Source: Myxococcus sp046520405
Lineage (GTDB): Bacteria; Myxococcota; Myxococcia; Myxococcales; Myxococcaceae
Direction of reading: 5' to 3'
Length of the DNA stretch: 19,213 nucleotides
NCBI GenBank assembly: GCA_046520405.1
Contig: JBKGHI010000168.1
Span: forward strand, 1 to 19,213
Part shown: positions 8,401-14,606 of the stretch, in pieces
How the letters are laid out: the number at the start of each line of letters is the position of its first letter
How positions within the stretch are numbered: the stretch's first letter is position 1
Made by a program: the position numbers and the translations under genes
Notes under the pieces: generated by a model
What the model was told of the DNA's origin: nothing
Databases searched by the model: none
What the model saw: only the letters and a program-made list of their open reading frames with translations

Positions 8401-8699
8401 GCCACCACGTGCTTGCAGTGGGGGCCTTCGACATTCCACGAAGGGCAGGTACAGGTCGACGTGGCTCGGCCGTTCCCCAGATGCAGGGCCGTCTGATACC
8501 GCTCGCCGGACGAACCGGCGACCTGGGCGCTGATGCGGTCCCCTTCACGGTTGAGGCCGAAGACGCGGCGTGACTCCGCCACCTCTCGCCCCTGCTTGAA
8601 GGTCGTGGGTTGAACTTCGGCCTTCAGGGCACGGAGCCACTGGGTGTCCTGAGGCGGGAGGATCTCTCGAATATCGGCGGTGGATTGCACGGCTGGCAC
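5442..8699 (-). CDS. SWIM zinc-finger SNF2-family ATPase (DEAD/DEAH helicase-like)
   Basis: An about 1085-residue bacterial SWI/SNF protein. Near the N-terminus is a SWIM zinc finger, CxC then CxH, with Cys83, Cys85, Cys95 and His97. A Pro-rich linker and a long middle domain follow. The SNF2 ATPase core has ADDMGLGKT (Lys652), the DEAQ box (743-746), and LTGTPLENRLSELWSI. The C-terminal helicase domain has ALVFSQFTEML, SLKAGGTGLNLTAAD and QATDRTHRIGQ. All motifs needed for ATP-driven DNA translocation are present. Such proteins are thought to remodel protein-DNA or RNA polymerase complexes; the client here is unknown. I chose GTG at 8699 because GGAG lies 10 bp upstream; the frame stays open to 8810, so a start further upstream is possible. 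It is upstream of recN but separated by a hairpin and a promoter region. Confidence 0.9.
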   Translation of the reverse strand: MPAVQSTADIREILPPQDTQWLRALKAEVQPTTFKQGREVAESRRVFGLNREGDRISAQVAGSSGERYQTALHLGNGRATSTCTCPSWNVEGPHCKHVVAAALIYAARFRPPAPRPAQPEPVAAAPEPREPVVDDEPHVEPVPSNGDPVSLPALAKVESWLGLSSQPDYEFFYRLTAASTGNGSTRQWIVDVRRQDAQTKGPIHVKRLLQTGGRISPADERVFMLLSRHEHRYDSRLVLSDEELSEALELLRHRRVIYRGTALINTEVPVRPQIHLESRPDGATARIELLFPDNASYALKDVILLSGRRTWVIQGQNLHPVEPDFPPRLLRKWLLEPSMSFPTGQLDRVLTFFAAHLPRFRMALKADDIDVDEAVEPRFMLTLEGSPERVKVQLAAKYGQTTVPVSPTATHLGYASGVGGDSRKLYRRREELERGAGKLLLDLGLRFEPQGQAFDATGDTALEFWARGLASLPEEWERFGVQAPKVRLRPKLKPRIRVGMSGVQWFDLDAEFITDDQAVDLGAVRMWLDSGRRFVPLKDGTFAEADPVEIKRVADLLEEAGALPGRSRTRLPLHQAVALDLLADLGEFTEVEAKARQAMMELRETAGVPKVGVPDGLQATLRHYQEAGLSWLWFLRRHGLSGILADDMGLGKTIQSLSLMQKVANDEGRKPSLVVAPTSVLANWEREAERFTPGLKTMVWHGQDRKERAEDLKDTDLVLTSYALVRRDLDQLSQVGFRYIILDEAQNIKNAGSATAQACKALPSETRLALTGTPLENRLSELWSIFDFLMPGFLGSADGFGDRYEQPIQVANDSTAKDRLRRRIQPFILRRLKTEVAKDLPPKTESVAWCEMEPGQAALYREVLEESRRKVHESIEKVGFKRSRVSILAALMRLRQVCCDPRLLKMPPGTLMPPSAKVERFLQLVEDLVAEGHRALVFSQFTEMLELLKQEADKKGLRYLYLDGRTKDRMGKVDEYNNPDGPPLFFISLKAGGTGLNLTAADYVIHFDPWWNPAVEDQATDRTHRIGQTRAVISYKLITRGTVEEKILALQRRKRELAAGVLGGDGDELGRTLTEQDIQELFTEI

Positions 8700-9043
8700 A
8701 GGACCCAGGCTCCAAATCGCCAGGGAACCCGTTGAACTACCACAGCAACGAGGCTCCCGGTCGCGGGAAAAATCAATGCGTCCGCCAGCAGAATCCGCCG
8801 CTGGCATCAAGCTGTGAGAGCATCAACCCCCGCCATGGCCCGGACCGTCCGCTTTCGCGTCTCCGAACCCCGCCTGCCCCTCGGGAGGGCGGCCTGCCCG
8901 GCAGGGCCACCGGGTGCCGGTTGCCCTCGACGGACAGAGGGACGTCACCGCCGCGACAAAGCAGGCAGCGGGCCAGGCCCCAGGCCGCCTGGCCCTCCCC
9001 CTTCGAATCCCCTGGCCCTTCCTCCACCGCCGGAGCGCCGCCC
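8700..9043. other. Divergent intergenic region between the SNF2 and apt genes
   Basis: 344 bp with no convincing coding sequence; small open frames here have no family features. It must hold both divergent promoters, but I see no clear -35/-10 pair. Visible structure: a 7-bp direct repeat GCATCAA (8804-8810 and 8820-8826), a 13-bp palindrome CCTGCCCGGCAGG (8893-8905), and the hairpin at 8970-8995 described separately. Confidence 0.6.
8970..8995 (+). promoter_or_regulatory. Hairpin in the apt leader
   Basis: Perfect 8-bp arms GGGCCAGG (8970-8977) and CCTGGCCC (8988-8995) with a 10-nt loop, about 48 bp before the apt start. It could be a leader attenuator or simply a stable 5' UTR hairpin. It resembles no riboswitch I know, and the high G+C makes chance stems common. 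Confidence 0.3.
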
Positions 9044-9598
9044 ATGAATGCACCTGTCCCGAGCCTGACCGACACCACCCTCGTCGCGGACCTGAAGGCC
9101 CGGCTCCGCGACGTGCCGGACTTCCCCAAGCCCGGCATCGTCTTCAAGGACATCACCCCCGTGCTGGCGGACCCCCGCCTCTTCGGCCGGGTCATCACCG
9201 CCATGTCGGCGCCCTTCCGGGGGCAGCACGTGACGAAGGTGGTGGGCGTGGAGGCCCGAGGCTTCCTGCTGGGCGCCCCCATGGCGCTGGCGCTCAACGC
9301 GGGCTTCGTGCCCGCACGCAAGCCAGGGAAGCTGCCCCATCGCTCGGTGGTGGAGCGCTACTCGCTGGAGTACGGCTCCGACGGCGTGGAGATGCACGAG
9401 GACGCCATCCTCCAGGGGGAGCGTGTGCTCATCGTGGATGACGTGCTGGCCACGGGAGGCACGGCGGAGGCCACGGCCCGGCTCGTGTCCCGGCTCGGCG
9501 GCGAGCTCGTGGGCTTCAGCTTCCTCCTCAGCCTGGACTTCCTCGAAGGCCCCAACCGCCTGGGCCGCGAGCGGGTGACGACGCTGCTGACCTTCTGA
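9044..9598 (+). CDS. apt: Adenine phosphoribosyltransferase
   Basis: A 184-residue purine salvage enzyme that makes AMP and pyrophosphate from adenine and PRPP in the cytosol. Family features in order: the N-terminal DVPDFPKPGIVFKDITPVL segment, VVGVEARGFLLG, FVPARKPGKLP, YSLEYGSDGVEMHEDA, and the PRPP-binding loop VLIVDDVLATGGTA. Length matches the usual 170-185. The frame is open further upstream, but ATG at 9044 is right: GGAG lies 8 bp before it and homology begins just after. It is divergent from the SNF2 gene and convergent with the Cys-rich lipoprotein gene, with a shared hairpin between, so it is probably monocistronic. Confidence 0.96.
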   Translation: MNAPVPSLTDTTLVADLKARLRDVPDFPKPGIVFKDITPVLADPRLFGRVITAMSAPFRGQHVTKVVGVEARGFLLGAPMALALNAGFVPARKPGKLPHRSVVERYSLEYGSDGVEMHEDAILQGERVLIVDDVLATGGTAEATARLVSRLGGELVGFSFLLSLDFLEGPNRLGRERVTTLLTF

Positions 9599-9619
9599 GC
9601 GGCGCGCGCCAACGACGAA

Positions 9620-9646
9620 GCGCTCCGGCGACCTCCACCGGAGCGC
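9620..9646. terminator. Bidirectional terminator between apt and the lipoprotein gene
   Basis: Perfect 9-bp arms GCGCTCCGG (9620-9628) and CCGGAGCGC (9638-9646), 9-nt loop. It lies 22 bp after the apt stop and 25 bp after the convergent lipoprotein stop, so it can serve both genes. Confidence 0.65.
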
Positions 9647-9670
9647 GATGCGACTCGCGGACTGACGGCG

Positions 9671-10012
9671 CTACGGCACGCCCACGGGGATGAGCGGCGA
9701 GCAGCCCAGGTGCGCCGGCATGCAGTACGGGAGGTTCGGCCCGGCGCAGCACACCTGCGAGCCGCCACACGTCCCGCTTGAGGAGCACTTCGGACGACAG
9801 GGCGGCGCGTACTGCGACGGGTAGTCGTAGACGCACGTGCCGCCGTTGCCACAGGCCGAACCGGCGGGCGCCCCGGGCAGACACTGGTAGATGGCGCTCT
9901 CCTGGACACCCAGGTCCTCGGAAGCAACGGCCTCCAGCTCCGTCCCACCACAGCCGGCGAGCAGCACGGCGACCGCCAGCACACAGCTTCCCATCAGCGA
10001 CTTCAGTTGCAT
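9671..10012 (-). CDS. Small cysteine-rich lipoprotein of unknown function
   Basis: A 113-residue predicted lipoprotein. The signal peptide ends in the lipobox LLAGC with the lipidated Cys at residue 21, followed by Gly-Gly, which suggests outer-membrane delivery. After an acidic linker, the rest holds ten Cys in spaced pairs (for example CGNGGTC, CRPKCSSSGTC, VCC), enough for five disulfides, so a compact knot-like extracytoplasmic fold is likely. I do not recognise the family; such short Cys-rich lipoproteins are common in myxobacteria. The ATG start has AGGAG 8 bp upstream. In the leader, CCTGGG and CCCAGG (10028-10044) can form a small hairpin. It is divergent from the Hod-like gene, across a 187-bp gap with an AT-rich core at about 10050-10085. 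Confidence 0.75.
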   Translation of the reverse strand: MQLKSLMGSCVLAVAVLLAGCGGTELEAVASEDLGVQESAIYQCLPGAPAGSACGNGGTCVYDYPSQYAPPCRPKCSSSGTCGGSQVCCAGPNLPYCMPAHLGCSPLIPVGVP

Positions 10013-10199
10013 GTGAGTGTCTCCTGTCCTGGGGGCATCCCAGGGAACACAATCAGGATATTAAGCGAAACATGAATTAATTGAGACCAGGGCTCCTCGC
10101 CCTGACGGAACGGCCCCTGCCGTGTTGCCTGCTGACATGCGGGCCGGGCCTGCGCACCCTCCGACGAGAACCAACCAACGCTTCCACGGAGGGGACGAC

Positions 10200-11030
10200 A
10201 TGCCGGAAGTACACACCCGCGGCGGCGCCCGTATCCGCTACGACGACGTGGGCCAGGGCGAGCCCGCACTCCTCTTCATCCCCGGCTGGTGCACCACCCG
10301 GGCGAGCTTCCAGAAGCTGCTTCCCCGCTGCTCCGCCTTCCGGCGCGTCCTGTCCGTGGACCTCCGGGGACACGGCGAATCCGAAGGCGGTGGCTCCGAC
10401 TTCGACAGCACCACGGTGCTGGAGGACCTGCTCGCGGTCGTCGAGGCCAGCGGCGCCCGGCACATCGTCCCCGTGGCCATGTCCCACGCGGGCTGGTGGG
10501 CGTTGGACCTGCGGCGGGCGCTGGGCCCCATGCGCGTGCCGCGGATGGTCCTCCTGGACTGGATTGCCACCAAGCCCACGCCCACCTTCCTTCATGCGGT
10601 GCGCGGGCTCCAGACGGAGCGCTGGAGCGAGGTACGGGACACCCTGCTGCAAGGGTGGCTGAAGGGGCTCGACGACGCCGCCATCCGCCGCTTCGTGCGC
10701 GATGACATGGGCGCGTTCGACGAAGCCATGTGGGCCCGCGCCGGACGCGAGATTGAGGCGGCCTACGCCCGCGAGGGCTCACCGCTGCGCGCCCTGGCGG
10801 CGCTGGAGCCCATGCCGCTCACGATGCACCTGTACGCGCGGCCAGAGTCACACGACTACCTGGCGGCGCAGGTGGACTTCGGCGTGGCGCACCCGGGCTT
10901 CCATGTGCTGAAGCTCCCCGCCACCAGCCACTTCCCGGCGCTGGAGGTGCCGGACATGGTGGCGGCGGGCATCGAGGCGCTCGTCTCCGCGCGGGAGGTC
11001 CCCATCCACGCGGGCGCCGTTCCGGCCTGA
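10200..11030 (+). CDS. Hod/Qdo-like cofactor-independent 2,4-dioxygenase family protein (alpha/beta-hydrolase fold)
   Basis: A 276-residue alpha/beta-hydrolase-fold protein, most similar, as far as I can recall, to Hod, the cofactor-free enzyme that opens 3-hydroxy-4-oxoquinaldine with O2 and releases CO. Residues lining the Hod active site have counterparts: Trp30 in IPGWC (Hod Trp36), Ser95 in MSHAGWW (Ser101), Asp120 in LLDW (Asp126), Trp153 in GWLKG (Trp160) and His244 in SHFPALEVPD (His251). Spacing is kept throughout. The nucleophile elbow lacks the usual GxSxG (here AMSHA), as in Hod. Hod His38 and His100 are replaced by Thr32 and Met94, so the substrate may differ. The start at 10200 has GGAGGGG close upstream. 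No signal peptide. An ordinary hydrolase remains possible. Confidence 0.72.
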   Translation: MPEVHTRGGARIRYDDVGQGEPALLFIPGWCTTRASFQKLLPRCSAFRRVLSVDLRGHGESEGGGSDFDSTTVLEDLLAVVEASGARHIVPVAMSHAGWWALDLRRALGPMRVPRMVLLDWIATKPTPTFLHAVRGLQTERWSEVRDTLLQGWLKGLDDAAIRRFVRDDMGAFDEAMWARAGREIEAAYAREGSPLRALAALEPMPLTMHLYARPESHDYLAAQVDFGVAHPGFHVLKLPATSHFPALEVPDMVAAGIEALVSAREVPIHAGAVPA

Positions 11031-11042
11031 GTGGCGCGGGGC

Positions 11043-11722
11043 CTACCGCAACCCCAGGGCTTCCTTCATGCCATCGGTGCGCTCCCGGGCGCGCCGCATG
11101 GCGATGCGGTTGAGCTCCGGGTCCTCGGGCATCGGCATCCATGCCAGGTACCGGCGCCCGGGCCACCCTCCTTCCACTGCCCGCTCGCGACGACCATGGT
11201 CCGGTGCTGGAAGGCCTCTTCCCAGGGCTCGCACTCCTCCATGGAGAACTTCTTCACGGTGTCGTCCTTCGCCCGCGTCCAGGCGATGCAGGGGAATTCG
11301 GAGCAGTCCACCGCCACCACGTCGAGCCCCATGCCGCATTCGTTGGCGGCGCGGAAGGCCACGCGCTCGAAGCCCTTGGGCGTGAAGGGCTCCGGCAGCT
11401 CGGGCGCGAAGGCGAGGGGCAGCGTCTCAGGCGCGGGCTCGGTCGTGGGCGGTTGCTCCGCGCGCACGTCGCGAGGCGCTGGGAGCCGGCGGAGCACGGT
11501 GGCTTCAGTCGGAGACTCTGTCGCCGGAGACGCCCGCGTTGGCGCAGCGGAAGGACGAGGTGCGGTGCGCGTTTCAGACGGAGTGGATGCGACAGCGGGA
11601 GGCGGGATGGCGCCCTCCCCTGACGGCACCTGCGAAGGCACGGTGCCGCTGCTGAACCAGACCCCGGCGGAGAATGCCAGGGCCACGACGAGCCCCAGGA
11701 GCGCGAAACGAAGCAGCTTCAT
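11043..11722 (-). pseudogene. Frameshifted gene for a Pro-rich secreted or membrane-anchored protein
   Basis: The start at 11722 has GAGG 7 bp upstream and lies 9 bp after the previous stop, so it is in an operon with that gene. The first frame gives an N-terminal signal or anchor (LLRFALLGLVVALAF), a long Pro/Ala/Thr-rich linker, and a small Cys-containing domain (NECGMGLDVVAVDCSEFPC, then SMEECEPW). Sense breaks off after SGQWKEGG. The natural continuation, RYLAWMPMPEDPELNRIAM to a stop at 11043, is in the next frame. The span is 680 nt, one short of a multiple of three, so restoring one base near 11152-11172 gives about 226 residues. It may be a real mutation or a sequence error in a GC-rich run. 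Function unknown; the domain looks periplasmic. Confidence 0.65.
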
Positions 11723-11731
11723 GGCCACACC

Positions 11732-12166
11732 TCACTCATCGAGAGTGAACTTCACGGGGTGCCCCGCCGCGCCGAAGTAGCCCGCGGGCACGTCCTTGCC
11801 AGGAACGAGCGTGAGCGCCGCCCCCTTCTTCTTGAGGACCCCACGCTTCAGAGGCGCATCCTTCCCTGGCAGCCACACTGCGACCTCGTAGCTCCCGGAG
11901 TCCTGGCGCGTGGCCAGCACGCGCAACATGCCCTGCCAGTCAGGCCAGCGCACCTGGACCTCGCTCCCGGACTCGACGCGAAGCGCGGTGGTTCCCCGGC
12001 CATCCTGCACCTTCAGGGCGACCATCTTCGGGTCGCAGAAAGCGGGCGGGTCATCCGGCCCACACGGCGGCGGCCGGGCCCAGGTGGCTCCCGGCACGCC
12101 CAGGCAGAGTCCCAACAGGAGTCCAGCCCCCACCACGGCTCGGCGGCGACGCGCGATTCGTGTCAT
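11732..12166 (-). CDS. Exported protein of unknown function
   Basis: A 144-residue predicted exported protein. A strongly basic start (MTRIARRRR) leads into a hydrophobic stretch and a likely signal peptidase I site near ATWA-RP, so the mature form would be periplasmic or secreted. The mature part has two Cys (PPPCGPDDPPAFCDP), probably a disulfide, and then mainly beta-strand-like sequence. I recognise no family. I chose ATG at 12166; the frame is open further upstream, and neither it nor GTG at 12175 has a clear Shine-Dalgarno. It is the first gene of a two-gene minus-strand unit, with the next start 9 bp past its stop. It is divergent from the tetR operon. Confidence 0.65.
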   Translation of the reverse strand: MTRIARRRRAVVGAGLLLGLCLGVPGATWARPPPCGPDDPPAFCDPKMVALKVQDGRGTTALRVESGSEVQVRWPDWQGMLRVLATRQDSGSYEVAVWLPGKDAPLKRGVLKKKGAALTLVPGKDVPAGYFGAAGHPVKFTLDE

Positions 12167-12232
12167 GCGCGCCACGCTAGCAGCGCCCAGGCCCCCCGCC
12201 ACATCCAGGCCCGCCCCTGAAAGCCCGTGCGA

Positions 12233-12261
12233 TTGACGCCGTGGCCCGCCCCGTTTATAAG
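12233..12261 (+). promoter_or_regulatory. Strong sigma70-type promoter of the tetR operon
   Basis: TTGACG (12233-12238), a spacer of exactly 17 bp, then TATAAG (12256-12261). Both hexamers differ from the consensus at one position. Transcription should start near 12268, giving a leader of about 23 nt. This is the clearest promoter in the window. Confidence 0.75.
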
Positions 12262-12278
12262 TTGGTCAAACAACCAAC
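12261..12278 (+). promoter_or_regulatory. Palindromic operator for the TetR-family regulator
   Basis: Perfect 6-bp inverted repeat GTTGGT-N6-ACCAAC, overlapping the end of the -10 hexamer and the expected transcription start. Size, symmetry and position fit a TetR-family dimer site, so the regulator probably represses its own operon. Confidence 0.65.
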
Positions 12279-12290
12279 AAACACACCACC

Positions 12291-12902
12291 ATGCCCCGTC
12301 CATCCAACACCGAGGAGCGCCGTCAGCAGATTGTCGCGGGCCTGCTGAAGGTCATGTCGGAGCGCGGCTACGAGCGCGCCTCCGTGGGCGAAATCGCGAA
12401 GGCCGCGGGGTTGAGCCCGGGGCTGGTGCACTACCACTTCAGCGGCAAGCAGGAGATTCTCCTCACGTTGGTGGAGCAGCTCGCGGCGCAGGCGCGCCAG
12501 CGGGTGGCGGCGCGGCTTGAACGGGTGGCGGGCGAAGACGCCGCCCGGGCCCGGGTGGACGCCTTCGTGGAGGCCTTCCTCGCCACGGGCGACGACGCGG
12601 CCCCCGCTGCGGTCGCGAGCTGGGTCACCATCAGCGCGGAGGCCATCCGCCAGCCCGAGGTCCGGGCCATCTACGAGCAGGTGGTGCGCGCCGACCTGGA
12701 GCACTTGACGTCGCTCGTCGCCGCCGTGGTGGGGAAGCGCAAGGCACCCGCGTTGGCGGCCGGCCTGTTCGCCGCGGTGCAGGGCTACTTCGTGCTCGCC
12801 GCCAGTGTCCCGGGGCTGGTCCCCGCGGGCTCCGCCGCCAGCACGGTGAAGCGCATGGCCGCGGGGCTGATGGACCCGGCCGGCGCGAAGGAGGACGCAT
12901 GA
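12291..12902 (+). CDS. TetR/AcrR-family transcriptional regulator
   Basis: A 203-residue one-component repressor. The N-terminal DNA-binding domain has the TetR helix-turn-helix at about residues 30-50 (SVGEIAKAAGLSPGLVHYHF), where LVHYHF is the typical recognition-helix end. The all-helical C-terminal domain (about 75-195) resembles BetI-type regulators and would bind the unknown inducer. It is first in a four-gene operon; its stop overlaps the MFS start as ATGA. The leader between the operator and the ATG has no Shine-Dalgarno: bases 12267-12290 are only A and C. Translation probably relies on an unstructured leader. Likely autoregulated through the palindrome at 12261-12278. Confidence 0.9.
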   Translation: MPRPSNTEERRQQIVAGLLKVMSERGYERASVGEIAKAAGLSPGLVHYHFSGKQEILLTLVEQLAAQARQRVAARLERVAGEDAARARVDAFVEAFLATGDDAAPAAVASWVTISAEAIRQPEVRAIYEQVVRADLEHLTSLVAAVVGKRKAPALAAGLFAAVQGYFVLAASVPGLVPAGSAASTVKRMAAGLMDPAGAKEDA

Positions 12903-14109
12903 AGACGGCCACCAAGCTGGGGCTGCTCTCCAGCCTCAACCTGTCGCAAGGGCTCCCCTTCGGCTTCTTCACCCAGGCCCTGCCAGTGCTGCTGCGCCAC
13001 CAGGGCCTGTCACTGCCCTCCATCGGCCTGGCCCACCTGCTGGCGCTGCCCTGGGCGCTCAAGTTCCTCTGGGCTCCGCCCATGGACCGGCATGGCTCGG
13101 CGAGGTGGGGGCGGCGGCGCGGCTACATCCTGCCGTTGCAGTGCCTGTCCTCGGGGCTGCTGCTCGCGCTCGCGTTGCCGGAGGGCGGCCTGGACACGCG
13201 GCTGCTCATGGCCGCGGTGCTGGGCATCAACCTCCTCGCCGCCACACAGGACGTGGCCACGGACGGGCTGGCGGTGGACCTGCTCGCGCCGGCCGAGCGC
13301 GGCTGGGGCAACGGCATCCAGGTGGCGGCCTACCGCGTGGGGATGATTCTGGGCGGCGGGGTGATGCTCGCCGTCTTCGACGCGGTGGGCTGGCGCCCCA
13401 CCTTCCTCGCGCTGGGCGTGCTGTTGCTCCTGGCCACCGTGCCCATCGCCCTCTACCGCGAGCCACCCACCGCGCCGCCGCCCGCGCAGAGCCTGGGCCT
13501 GCGCTGGTGGCTGAAGCGTCCGGGGGCCGGCGCGTGGCTGACGCTGCTCGTCGTCTACAAGGCGGGCGAAGCCCTGGCCACCGGCATGCTCCGCACCATC
13601 CTGGTGGACGCGGGCCTGTCGCTGACGGCCATCGGCTGGATGCTGGGCGGCGTGGGCTTCACGGCGGGGCTCGTGGGCGCGCTGTTGGGTGGCGGCCTGG
13701 TGGTGCGGCTCGGACGGCGGCGGGCGCTGCTCGTCTTCGGCGGCATCCAGGCCGGCGCGGTGCTGCTCTACGCCCTGGCGGCGAGGGCCCCGCGACCCTG
13801 CCCCTGCTCACCTTCGTCTGCGGGGTGGAGCACGTGGCCAGCGGCATGGCCACCGCGGCCGTGTTCACCGCGATGATGGACGCCTGCCGTCCGGAGCACG
13901 CCGCCACGGACTACACCGTGCAGGCCTCCCTGGTGGTGCTGGCCACGGGCGCCGCGGCGGCGCTGAGTGGCTTCAGCGCCCAGGCCCTGGGCTACGCCGG
14001 CCACTTCACGCTGGCCGCGCTCCTGTGCGCGGCGGGCACGCTGTACGCCGCCCTCACCTTCCACCCGCCCCGGAGCCTGAGCTCCGAGGCCGCTCCCGAG
14101 GTGTCGTGA
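12899..14109 (+). pseudogene. Frameshifted AmpG-like MFS transporter
   Basis: A 12-helix-type major facilitator protein. Features shared with the AmpG/PAT branch are LSQGLPFGFFTQALP, LPWALKFLWAP, the DRHG and GRRRGYILPLQ loop, and AATQDVATDGLAVDLL. AmpG imports muropeptides, and the wider branch also includes acetyl-CoA and drug carriers, so the substrate is open. The first frame is sound to about 13780 (LLYALAA), then becomes nonsense; membrane segments resume in another frame (TLPLLTFVCGVEHVASG to a stop at 14109). The span is 1211 nt, one short of a multiple of three, so one base is missing near 13776-13792, in a G/C run. Restored length is about 403. AAGGAGG precedes the ATG. It overlaps tetR (ATGA), and its stop overlaps the coaD start (TGATG). 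Confidence 0.8.
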
Positions 14110-14606
14110 TGACCATCGCCGTCTACGCCGGCAGCTTCGACCCCGTCACGGCCGGCCACATGTCCGTCGTCCGTCAGGCGGCCCGCCTCTTCGGCCACGT
14201 CGTCGTCGTCGTGGCCGTCCACCCGGACAAGCAGAGCCTGCTGTCCGCCGACGAGCGCGTGGCGCTGCTGCGCGAAGCCGTGGCGCACCACCCCAACGTC
14301 ACCGTGGCGCGCACGCAGGGGCTCATCGTCGACTTCGCGCGGGACATCGGCGCCAGCGTCATGCTGCGCGGGGTGCGCGGCGCCACGGATGCCCAGTTCG
14401 AAACGACGCTGGCGCAGAACAACCGGGCGCTGGCCCCGGAACTGTCCACCCTCTTCCTCCCCGCCGAGGCCCACCTGGCCGAGGTGAGCAGCAGCGGACT
14501 CAAGGCCCGCGTGGCGCGCGGCGAAGACGTTTCCGCCTTCTGTCCGCCCGCCGTCGCGGCGAAGCTGCGGGAGCGACTCGCCCCTTCCCTCCGGAGCCAG
14601 CCTTGA
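14109..14606 (+). CDS. coaD: CoaD-like phosphopantetheine adenylyltransferase
   Basis: A 165-residue nucleotidyltransferase. CoaD joins ATP and 4'-phosphopantetheine to give dephospho-CoA. Seen: the AGSFDPVTAGH ATP-binding motif (residues 7-17, His17), the RGVRGATDAQFE segment (from Arg87) with NNRAL, and SSSGLKARVARGEDVSAF (from 127) corresponding to the ISSS motif. Length suits the family (about 160). The stretch before the SSS motif, LPAEAHLAEVSSS, differs from the usual MPxxEYxFISSS, so a paralogue or a changed substrate is possible. The start shares its A with the MFS stop, with GAGG 7 bp upstream. Finding this core gene inside a repressed transporter operon is unusual; whether the genome has another coaD would settle its role. 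Confidence 0.8.
   Translation: MTIAVYAGSFDPVTAGHMSVVRQAARLFGHVVVVVAVHPDKQSLLSADERVALLREAVAHHPNVTVARTQGLIVDFARDIGASVMLRGVRGATDAQFETTLAQNNRALAPELSTLFLPAEAHLAEVSSSGLKARVARGEDVSAFCPPAVAAKLRERLAPSLRSQP

Noticed and set aside
5418..8573. Very long + strand open frame (about 1050 codons) opposite the SNF2 gene
   Set aside because: It is the antisense shadow of a well-supported gene. It is His/Arg/Leu-rich without motifs, as expected when a high-G+C gene is read backwards.
8893..8905. CCTGCCCGGCAGG palindrome upstream of apt
   Set aside because: All-GC short palindromes are frequent in this genome and no promoter could be tied to it.
10081..10109. TTGAGA as a -35 for the Hod-like gene
   Set aside because: The sequence 17 bp downstream is GACGGA, with no resemblance to a -10 hexamer.
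13776..13792. Programmed -1 frameshifting in the MFS gene
   Set aside because: The zero-frame heptamer around the break (G GCC CCG) does not fit X-XXY-YYZ, and transporters of this family are not known to me to be recoded.
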